Positions 56,123 to 64,000 of a stretch of 64,000 nucleotides of DNA are shown piece by piece (within the stretch, counting starts at the first letter, position 1; each line of letters starts with the position of its first letter). A program made the translations under genes and the position numbers. The notes under the pieces are model-generated. The model had not been told where the DNA came from. It ran no database searches and was given only the letters and a program-made list of their open reading frames with translations. Source of the stretch: Ectocarpus siliculosus (lineage: Eukaryota > Sar > Phaeophyceae > Ectocarpales > Ectocarpaceae); assembly GCA_000310025.1 (NCBI GenBank), contig FN649750.1, positions 766,723 to 830,722 on the forward strand, written 5' to 3'.

Positions 56123-58968
56123 CTTCACATTAAAAACCATTCCGACCTCTCTGTCTAGTCCCTTCATCTGTCCGTGCTACTGATAACAACACTTGACGCG
56201 GTCGATGCCTGCGGTCACAGGCGAACTTACGCTACGAAAGGTAGAATGAAATATTTCATAAAAATGGACCCGAAGCGTCCGCAAGCCCGTACGTTGAACT
56301 GATTCATTGCAATTTCGCTAGTGCTTCCCGTACATAGAGATGGAGAGTGTTGTCGTTTTCGCGTCGAACATGAAATAATGACATGGTACATGTTTTTGTC
56401 TTTTACTATTCTCGCGGCCCATCGCTCGTACTCCCGCGAGCTGAGCAAAAGTAAGGATGGTACTGCTTGTCGAGAGAGAATACCACACCCACGGGGACAG
56501 GTTGGTTCCGAGCCCGATTCCCTCCCACGACGAAAAGCACGGTGTTGAGCAGCTATGTCATGATTTTTGGAAAGCTCTCGACGAGACGGTTCCGACGCGG
56601 CAACACTTGCGCCGCCATTGGTGGATCTGCTGCAGACTAGTCGGGCTGTGAGAATGGGTGGTCCACGGGGTGTGTGGTATCTTACGTTACGCAACCTACG
56701 GCACACGCTTGCTGGACACCCGACCCCTACCTAGATTCGCTCATAGTCACGCCTGCTGAGCAAGTGTCGCTTGCTGCTGCTATGGGGTATACATTTATGG
56801 CTTTTGCGGTTCGGATAGCAATCCCTTTTACGTTTTTTTTTTTTTCTCGTTTTTTCGTGTTGATCTTGTGACCCGTTCCGTGGTTTGATTCCAGATGGTC
56901 CTTTGGTGTTTGGTGGGACGAGGCGGTTACTGCCATGTGCCGACGTTGCACACTAAGGCTTTTCACTCGTCTGAGGTTGCTTGCTGCCGCCTGTGCATGG
57001 GTGGACAGTGTGCACATTGCGGAAGTTGCGCGCGAAAACATGACACCAATTGTCGTCCGCGTCTTGGTCGATTCAGTACGTTCATGCGTCTTTGCCTAGT
57101 GCCGGCCCTGACTTGCTGCCCGTGGTGTTTGCTTGTGTTGTAAGTCGGTACTGTACTGATGGTGTTTGCCAAGGTTCCGACACCCAACGCCAATCACATC
57201 GTTGTGCATATGCGTGTTGCTTATGTTGTATTTCACTCAACATTTTGCTATGATTTCGTGATTCCGAACGGCCAAACGCGGCATCAAGCACGTCGTTGAG
57301 CAATTCGCCTATTTGTCCCTTGTTCGTGATTGAAATAGGTGGATCATCGCCAAGTATCGGTGGTACGGCTTCGTCGGGAACGACACCAGAGATGCCCCCC
57401 TCGTGTCCAAGGCCATGATACACGTGAGCATCGTCGAGAGCACCGCCCTTTTCTCCGAGGGCTCCGCGGTTTGTGATTTCGTGGGATGCGTGATCAGTGG
57501 GGGAGTCCGTGGTTGGTGATGTCCCGGGACGCGTGTTCAGGGGGGCTCCGTGGCTAGGGAGATCCTAGGACATGGAATATCTCGCCACGTAATCTTGACA
57601 CGGCACCCCCCCCCCTCCTTGGGCTGGAGACCCGTTTTGTTGCTGATGGTCTATATGGTTCAATATACATCGATTGCCACACGAATACTTTGTTGTTGGC
57701 GCTTGGTACATTGCCGTGTATGCTGTCATTCCATCACCAGTGTTGGTGCGTCGTGGGATTAGCATGGCCTTGAATATTTTGATGTTGGTCGTGGTGATGA
57801 CGGCAAGCTTGGCAATGATGAACATGTTGAAGATTGCGTAAAGTATAGTATTTGAAGATATCTGATTATGGTAATGGTGGTGATACTGATGACATTTATG
57901 AATTTGGTATTCATCTGTGATCATAGCACTGCTGCCAAGCAATGGTGCCTTGGCAGCAGTGATGGCGATGATGACAACGATAATTTTGGTGTGGCACGAT
58001 GATTGTCACAAAGGTAACGCTGCTGAGGACCCTGCCTACGATAATGATGTGGTACGCGACGGCGTTGCAGGCGGCCGCCCGCGGCGACGTGGAGAGGGTA
58101 GTGTGGTGCATCGCGCATAAGGGAGAGGTGAACTGGTCGGATCCCGACGAGAAAAGTGGCCGCACACCCCTGCACGCGGCCTGCGAGGCTGACAGGAGGC
58201 GCGCTGTCGCGATCCTTCTGCTCAACGGGGCGAACATGTGCGTACTGTATCGTATGCCGTTTTGATATATTTGCAACCGCATGTAGAAACCTGTTCACAC
58301 AACACAACACCGTTGATTTCTGTGCGAGTACCACGTGCGTATTAGTTGTCTGTCGGTGTCTTTCCCAAAACTGGGCGTACTTTTGTAGTATGCTGTTGGG
58401 CTCTTTCCCAGCACGTGTGCGCACAAGTACTATGTTTATATGCTCTCAATGTCCACGTGCATACTAAATCGTCTACCGTTGATGGCTTTCCCAGAACGTG
58501 TGCGTACGATTATGCTGTTGACCTCAGAGCGTGTGTCACTCTGGTTGCCACGTTGCGGTACACGCCCAGGTGCCTCAGTGAACCACCTGATGGTGCCTAG
58601 CTCGCTATCTGTTTTCCTTTTTTTGGGCTCTGTTTTTTCTTCACAATTCATTCTTCAGGGCCTGGTCTACCTGAAGCTCGCTCCGCCTCGGTCGTGACCG
58701 AGATTTCGTCCTGTTGCTTTGCAGCCAATGCCAACCCGGAAATGAGGTTTCCTTTCTCGTATATCGAAAGGGCCTGTACTCGGTTCTCTCTGCCGTTGCC
58801 CGTCACACAACCCCGATGACCATAACAAACTTGTTGTGCGCTTCTCGCCTACTGCACAGGTACGCCAAGAACGCGCGGGGCGTGAGCTCTCAAGACCTTG
58901 TCAACCAAGACCCCTACTCTGATCTCGCCCGCGTGTTGGCGGAGAAAGAGAGGGGGGACCTGTGGTAA
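43328..58968 (+). CDS. BAR-PH-ArfGAP-ankyrin protein (ACAP/AGD type), 18 exons
   Basis: Exons, all in phase: 43328-43733, 45268-45422, 45892-45959, 47520-47630, 47987-48079, 48784-48876, 50025-50128, 50845-50990, 52012-52143, 52480-52547, 53199-53344, 53688-53772, 54517-54676, 55296-55405, 55889-56047, 57339-57423, 58014-58237, 58860-58968 (817 residues). Residues 40-70 form a charged coiled coil (EERDLLKSRVFELENRL) and 97-110 are glutamine. BAR spans about 145-390 (DSPMFRKRMWAFQDTLK, FFQGGGSICGEMEKSMRRRQ). PH spans about 450-545 (GVLKQGYLMKK, GWKDRCWYRL, LQAESEDEM, WMAAM). ArfGAP spans about 575-700: CAEC, 16 residues, then CEAC, an exact CX2CX16CX2C finger, with the catalytic arginine in TVHRALG. 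Ankyrin is in 715-805 (GRTPLHAACEADRRRAVAIL). It should stimulate GTP hydrolysis on Arf at phosphoinositide-rich curved membranes. The exon 13 acceptor may instead be at 54508. Confidence 0.9.
43616..43657. repeat. CAG microsatellite encoding 14 glutamines
   Basis: Fourteen uninterrupted CAG codons in frame within exon 1 of the ArfGAP gene, followed by PGRK and a serine run. Likely to vary in length between individuals. Confidence 0.95.
44360..44475 (+). repeat. Dispersed repeat R3, copy 2
   Basis: Matches 21029-21160 as described there and ends in a long A run (44460-44475). It lies in the first intron of the ArfGAP gene. Confidence 0.5.
46043..46258. mobile_element. TA-flanked MITE, family M, copy 2 (216 bp)
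   Basis: The left end CCGTAAAATGCACAAGATAA then CACACCCC is matched by an inverted right end CCGTCTATGAAACAAGATAA then CACACCCC. TA is on both sides (46041-46042 and 46259-46260). Subterminal AAGCTCGATT and an inner CTGGTCGAGAGCTCTC motif are shared with copies 1 and 3. It starts 84 bases after the donor of ArfGAP exon 3. Confidence 0.75.
53355..53530. repeat. GTT-rich imperfect microsatellite
   Basis: Runs of GTT with GTG and GCT interruptions in the intron after ArfGAP exon 11. Open frames here are low-complexity and not genes. Confidence 0.85.
54359..54452 (+). repeat. Dispersed repeat R1, best copy
   Basis: TCCTGGTCCGGTGAGAACCC through CGTGCTCCGTCCCGGCTTTG and GCGAGGTCAATGGTCTAACG to CGGCATGCACGA and a C run. 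The other copies are 40256-40341, 7331-7432 (minus) and diverged forms at 4295-4460 and 27545-27700. On the minus strand, GTCGTTAGACC and GGGTTCTCACC are placed like degenerate A and B boxes of a tRNA, so a tRNA-derived SINE is possible. It lies in an ArfGAP intron, less than 60 bases before the exon 13 acceptor region. Confidence 0.8.
56066..56235 (-). repeat. AAC-tailed dispersed repeat R4, copy 3 (inverted)
   Basis: About eighteen TTG units, then GTCTTCACATTAAAAACCAT, TCCGACC, and GACGCGGTCGATGCCTGCGG. This is the reverse complement of the 22191-22333 copy. It begins about 20 bases after the donor of ArfGAP exon 15. Confidence 0.6.
56463..56701. mobile_element. MITE, family M, copy 3 (diverged, 239 bp)
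   Basis: The left end CTGCTTGTCGAGAGAGAATA then CCACACCCACGGGG follows TA. The right end, inverted, is CCGTAGGTTGCGTAACGTAA then GATACCACACACCCCGTGG. No TA follows the right end. The inner CTCGACGAGACGGTTCCGA motif matches copies 1 and 2. Located in the intron between ArfGAP exons 15 and 16. Confidence 0.6.
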
Positions 58969-59559
58969 AGCGCTGAAGGACGCGTACCGTGCTGTTGGTT
59001 GGATTCGGCGAGCGAGCGCCGGTGTAACGACCGAAGGTGGAAATCCAATGGATGTGTGGCGTGCAATCGTCGGTGGTGGGCGGGTGTTGTCGATCGCTTT
59101 CCAGAGCGTACGATGGTAATCCCCGCGTCGGCTCACCAGCGCGTGATTCACTGTCCTGGGTGTTTTTTCCGCCTGATCAGTCACAAAAGAGTGTCGGCCT
59201 GTTTGTTGGTGTGCCTTACCGAGTAGTCAGGTGCCCGCTGATGTTGTTCTTCATGCCGGATCAAGATAAACAGGCGATATGCGTCTGGTTGTGGTGATAT
59301 GCGTCTGGTCTGTGATTAGGTGTGAAATGATTGCTATTGAATCTACCGCACTGAACGACTGACGAAAAATATGCCATGCGTGCGTGTTTTTCCGCGTGCC
59401 GTGCGATGCTGAGGCACATCCCGGTCACTACAGAGAGTAGTCCGTTTAGATATGCTCGCAGTTAGAACAAATATTTTTCACCGCCAGTATTCGCGAGAAG
59501 TTCCACGTAGTGGACTTGTTTTTTGATTTGTGTTGTTTATCAAGGTTCAGTAGTTTAAA
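58969..59559. other. 3' flank of the ArfGAP gene, no gene seen
   Basis: This would hold the 3' UTR. No clear AATAAA-type signal was assigned. GATATGCGTCTGGTTGTG and GATATGCGTCTGGTCTGTG form a short tandem repeat at about 59276-59315. Confidence 0.35.
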
Positions 59560-59800
59560 GGAGCACTGCTGTGGAATGTGGGCGAACCCTATGGTGCAGT
59601 ATGGTGCAATGTTTTTTTTTTCATCGAGCACCACAAGGGGGTCCCGCTTGGAGCACCACAAAAAGAAACTCGCAGGAGTTATCATAGTGCGCCACGGAAA
59701 AGCCTAATGGATCATCATAGAGCACCACGAAAGCGGTTTCCCGTGGAGCACCATGAAGAACGCCAACTCAAAGAGCACCATGCGTAGGCTACTTTGTTCT
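59560..59800. repeat. Cluster of the word GAGCACCAC / ATGGTGC
   Basis: GAGCACCAC, GAGCACCAT or ATGGTGCA occur about eight times at irregular spacing in 240 bases (for example near 59627, 59658, 59719, 59744 and 59777). The pattern is like the TTTCTTA and GCACC clusters, but no terminal inverted repeat was confirmed. Confidence 0.45.
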
Positions 59801-59914
59801 CCACGGTGCTTCATGGGAACGGTAACGGAAATCTTGAACTGGGTTAGGGGGGCACAAATGGTCTCAAGGCCTTGCTGTCGCCTTTCTTTGTGGCGCATGT
59901 GACAATGCCGCGAC

Positions 59915-60705
59915 GGACCTCAAAAGAGACAGAAAAAACAAATATGGTGAATTTCTTCAGAGTGTCTTTTGGGCGATATATTTTCCATTGGTCAGGCCGA
60001 CCACGGCATTGGACTCTTTTCTTAGAGATGGATTCGTGGGTCATGCTATAATAAAAAAAACGATAAAAACGCATCCATATTTTCGGAGATGCGTTGACGC
60101 TCCAGAAGGACACATACAACAGCCCCCAGCCACAACAGGCCTCCTTCACCGCGTTTTTTTCCGAACAGGCTAACACCATGCCCAGGCAGGTGAGGGTTCT
60201 AGCGATATATTTGGCAAGCGCGGGTCTCACCGATCGTGCCCGCTGCGTTGTTGCATCCAATAGTTTAACTACGTCTGTCCGTATCATCGTTATTGCCGGC
60301 CATCGAGCTCCTGCGTATCTCGTACAACCTAGCGCTACGGAGAGTGCCATCACACAAAGAAGTCCCGTTGGCTACCTTGTTCATGGTGAGCGGGCGTCGG
60401 CCAGGCGAAGAAATAAAAGTGACCAATAAACATATTTTCAAGCGAGCATGTGGTCCCCCCCCGACTTCGGCTGAGGGGTTGGTGCTTTTAATAGCAGAAT
60501 CGACGCGAAGAGTTCTCCTGCGCGACACAACTACGGCACGACTCACCACTCACTGCTGTGGTTTTGATATTTGTTGCAACAGGAAACAAAAGTGCACCAC
60601 GTTCGTCGCAAGAAATCGACGTCCTTTTGACTATTGATCACCTGGTGATGCTTCCTTGCGACTCTGTTTGGCAAGATGTTGCTTCAGCGAACGCGTGAAT
60701 GATTG
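59915..60705 (-). repeat. Putative 3' LTR of a Copia element (diverged)
   Basis: This aligns in direct orientation with 62732-63630 through ordered blocks: GACGGACCTCAA and GAGACAGA; CATTGGTCAG; CAACAGCCC; TTTTTTCCGA and AGGTGAGRGTTCT; CAACCTAGCGCYACGGAGAG then TGCCATC; GACTTCGGCT and TTGGTGCTTTTA; GCGACTCTGTT. Identity looks like roughly 70 percent, so the insertion is old. The Copia pol relic between the two repeats reads on the minus strand, making this the 3' side. Confidence 0.5.
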
Positions 60706-60954
60706 CTGACTGCGACGCGGAGTTTTTTGCCGAGATACTTCGAACAAAATCCTCCCACAAAACCGTGTTTCAACTCATTGACCAATTTCAAATAAGCTCC
60801 GGAAGCACATAGGCCTCAACCATGTCTTTCCGAAATATGCCAAATCCTTCCTCCAATGCATGGTTCAGAACAGCCATCAATACCAAATACATCCGTCACA
60901 AATAGACAAGGGTTAGAAACCCGACGTTCGAAGACACCAGAAGAAACTTTCACC

Positions 60955-61111
60955 NNNNNNNNNNNNNNNNNNNNNNNNNNNNNNNNNNNNNNNNNNNNNN
61001 NNNNNNNNNNNNNNNNNNNNNNNNNNNNNNNNNNNNNNNNNNNNNNNNNNNNNNNNNNNNNNNNNNNNNNNNNNNNNNNNNNNNNNNNNNNNNNNNNNNN
61101 NNNNNNNNNNN
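60955..61111. other. Assembly gap (N run)
   Basis: 157 undetermined bases between the putative left LTR and the RNase H end of the pol relic. Confidence 0.99.
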
Positions 61112-61119
61112 AGAATGCC

Positions 61120-62579
61120 TCAAAGGTTCATGACAAAGTTGCGGTGCACTGAAAACGCCTCCTTGTGTAGTGGTTTCGTAAGAAAGTCGGCGTGCTGCAA
61201 ATGCGACGGAATAAAAACTACCTTGAACTCCCCCCGGTCAATACGCTCCCGAATGAAATGGTGGCGGATGTCAATGTGCTTGGAGTTGGGGGTGGTGGCT
61301 GGGTTGTTGGCCAAATGAAGCGCCCCGACATTGTCCTCCTTGATAACAGTGCACCCCACATCCCCATCCGGAAAGAATAAACTCCGGAAATATCGCAATC
61401 AAATCGCCTCCTTCATGCCATCGGCCATTGCAGCGTACTCAGCTTCTGTAGTAGTCTAGATAGCGTGACGCTCTTCTGAGTCCGAGAGAAGAACGACACG
61501 CAGGACCCCGCACACATGACAACACCTCCCGACACAGACCGCGTGTCCGCCGCTTTGCTAGCGTAGTCCGAATCCACGTACACCTCCAAGCTAACACCAC
61601 CTGCCGTACCCCGCTGAAATGTAATACCGTGCGCACTCACTCGTGAACCTAATGTACATCACAATATGGAAAGCAGCCTTCCAGTGTACGGACTTGGGTG
61701 CGTAAGAATACCGCGCAACAGCCCGGATGGCGTTGAGGATATCCAGGCGAGTTTGATTCGCAAGCCACATCAAGTGCCCCACCAGAGAACGAAGCGGCCC
61801 TTCGACGTCGGGTTCACACGCATTAAACTCGTCAATCAAGCTTCACGCCAACGGCCATGGGGGCTTCTTTTTTACGGGTGACGCCAAACTTCGTGACCGT
61901 GTTGGTGGCATACGTCTGTTGAGAAAGAGTAATGGTGCTCTGAGCAAAATCACGAGAAAAACGAATACCAGCGTACAAGCGAAGTTCCCCAAGGTTGGTG
62001 ATGGGAACGTACTCGTTCAAGTCCCCACCAAATTGCTCACACCGATTCTTCTTGCCGATGGAAAATGAGCGACAACGACCATGGCGACAACCCCCTCTTC
62101 GATCAAGCGCATGACGCAAGCGTCGGCAGCACACCGTTCAAAACCAAGACACTCCATGCCCCTATAACCAAGTGTTTATGCCACGTGCGGGGTGCTTGCT
62201 TCAAGCCGTAGAGGCTACGACGAAGGCGAATAATCTTAACGGAAAGAACACCGCAGCCCTGCGGCAGGCGGAGGTTCACACACTCCTGCAACTCTGATTC
62301 AACAAACGCCTGCTCCGCGTCAAAATGACACAAGTCCAAACCCAACCCACACGCAAGAGCTGCTAACAAGCGGGTACTAGTGACAGACGGGCACGGGGAG
62401 AAGGTCTCCAATAAATCAATACCGTGCATTGACCGAAACCGCGAGCCACCAATCTCGCATTTGCACGCACAGGACGGCCATACTCGTTCCCTTTTCACGC
62501 ATAAACCGGCATCAAAAGTTCCATAGACAAAGTTTGGAAGGAAAGCTGCAGGAAAATTTTGCCGTTTTTCTTGCAACAT
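61120..62579 (-). pseudogene. Ty1/Copia retrotransposon pol relic (RT and RNase H)
   Basis: Five minus-strand blocks in changing frames give a Copia reverse transcriptase and RNase H. They are 62579-62140 (DLCHFDAEQAFVESELQE, RRSLYGLKQAPRTWHKHL), 62060-61860 (VPITNLGELRLYAGIRF), 61839-61650 (LVGHLMWLANQTRLDILNAI), 61640-61440 (LEVYVDSDYASKAADTRSVS) and 61380-61120 (NVGALHLANNPATTPNSKHI, IPSHLQHADFLTKPLH). The DAEQAF, LYGLKQ and DSDYA motifs are diagnostic of Copia. The aspartate pair of the RT active site is replaced by VVAH-like residues, and there are several frame breaks, so it is inactive. Gag, protease and integrase are not seen. Confidence 0.9.
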
Positions 62580-62731
62580 TGTACTGCAATAAAAAGCGGT
62601 TTAAGAATTGTCATGATCCACGGCACACGGCACAGCGTGCGGTTAGTTACCTACCTATTATTATTGAGCTCACCACCACCAAAATAGGGTCTGCGCACCA
62701 AATACTGCTGTACCATTTTTCGCAAAATTCC

Positions 62732-63630
62732 GTGACGGACCTCAAGGAGACAGACACAGAATTTATATTTAGTCAGTGTTCGCAGCTATTGACGATTAAG
62801 ACGAATGGTGGGACTGATGTGTTACGGCGAGAATGAAATGCAGTTTGATTGGTCAGCCGCCAGCACCAATCAACGAACAAACGGATCAATGCCTGCGTTG
62901 ACGACCCACCGAGGACATTCAAAACAACCACTGCACAACAGCCCTCCTCCACCGGCTTTTTTCCGAGCAGGTCCCCTATAATAGTCTACACACGCGAGAA
63001 GCGAGAACATCATGCCCACAAATGTGAGAGTTCTTTGTAGCGATTCATGACGGGTACGGGTCTTTGCGATGATCGGTGTTGCTCCGTTTATCGTGTGGCG
63101 ATTGTTGTATTCACAATAAATGACGTCTGTCTATAGTAGTCATCATCGTTTTCGCCACCCTTGAGTGCCGCACCGGGCATGCAACCTAGCGCCACGGAGA
63201 GTGCCATCGACAAAAACAAGTTCCGCTGCTCCCTTTTTCACGGTGTGCGGGCGGCCCCCAAGCCAAGAAATTTGACTGACCAACCTCACAATATATCTAT
63301 TGAAGCGAATAGCGACTTCGGCTCAGGAATTGGTGCTTTTAACATGGTATATACGACTACGAACGCACGAGTATCAATATCTATCCTGCCCCTTCCGCTT
63401 ATTACTTCGAAGTGACACGTCTATGGGTTTGATGAAATATTGCAAGAGGAAACGATAGTGCGCCATGCTCGTCGCAATGTTGTCGTCTTCTATACTATTT
63501 AGTACAACTATTGACTAGGTGTTGATGGCATCTGCGTTAAACCAATGTTTTTTTGCGACTCTGTTCCGGCGAGATTTACATGTTGCAGCGAACATGTGAT
63601 TGATTATTGAGTGAGTCTCGTAGTTGCTTA
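62732..63630 (-). repeat. Putative 5' LTR of the Copia element (diverged)
   Basis: Direct-repeat partner of 59915-60705. It starts only about 150 bases upstream of the surviving RT sequence, which leaves no room for gag, protease and integrase. The internal region must therefore be deleted or the element rearranged. No primer-binding site was identified. Confidence 0.5.
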
Positions 63631-64000
63631 CAGCATCCTCTTTTCTCACAACAGGAGGAGTACATAGCCCGAGGCTCTTGAATGGCCTCTTACGGGACGA
63701 CGAGTTGGCAGTAAGCGAGACCGTTGTAAACTACCTGTAGTAATTGCTACAGTCTACCACGGACTCTGATCTGCGGAAGAGATGGATTTGTTGTGTTATT
63801 GTATTGGAAGAAAAATATTCAACGAAAATGGCCTGACCATTTGGTGAGACGACACATTCATTCGAAGCTGGTGGACCAAGCAAGGTACAACAGTTGCAAG
63901 CTCGCACGCGTGCGCTGCCCTAACCGTCGGTGGGAAACAGATGCTACCAGAGCCTCTGTCAGTGGAAAACGTTCGGAAGCTCGATTACAAATCGTCTGCG
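63631..64000. other. Right edge, no gene seen
   Basis: AGAGATGGATTTGTTGTGTT at 63779 is related to the R3 word at 21139, 44431 and 60024. AAGCTCGATTAC at 63977 matches the subterminal motif of the family M elements, so another such element may begin here and run out of the window. Confidence 0.35.

Noticed and set aside
58735-58758. Small exon (ANPE) between the last two ArfGAP exons
   Set aside because: Its phase does not match the donor at 58237, while joining 58237 directly to 58860 gives an uninterrupted ankyrin helix.

Overview
This window looks like nuclear DNA of an intron-rich stramenopile, most likely a brown alga (Ectocarpus-like). That is an inference from gene architecture: many short exons with GT..AG introns of several hundred bases to several kb, a secreted vWA protein with cysteine-rich modules, and decayed Copia and DDE elements. 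No database search was possible. Two N runs (37110-37448 and 60955-61111) show it is a draft assembly. The many short ORFs are mostly noise, so genes were assembled by hand from splice sites and reading-frame phase.

Three genes can be reconstructed with phase-consistent exons. (1) 12509-18931, minus strand: a secreted or cell-surface protein with a signal peptide, a von Willebrand factor A domain with a MIDAS, a second beta-rich region, a Pro/Thr/Ala-rich linker and two CC..CGxCGGxGC cysteine-rich modules. (2) 34951-41583, minus strand: a protein of about 389 residues made mostly of ankyrin repeats, in 6 exons. (3) 43328-58968, plus strand: an 18-exon BAR-PH-ArfGAP-ankyrin protein (ACAP/AGD type, about 817 residues) with an added coiled-coil and polyglutamine N-terminus. 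Genes 2 and 3 are divergent, about 1.7 kb apart.

The rest is mostly repeats. At the left, 1055-2220 (minus) is a decayed DDE-transposase-like C-terminus. A segment of about 3.4 kb occurs twice in direct orientation (2636-6005 and 25913-29457). At the right, a broken Copia pol (61120-62579, minus) lies between diverged direct repeats that look like its LTRs.

The most unusual material is a set of short inverted-repeat elements, several bordered by TA: 6811-7933, 19211-19417, 20172-20675, 36332-36564, 39186-39337, 40575-40770, 46043-46258 and 56463-56701. In some of them a short word from the terminus is repeated many times inside the element. Five of the eight sit in introns of genes 2 and 3, one of them about 20 bases from a 3' splice site. 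There is also a perfect 76-bp palindrome (21552-21627).
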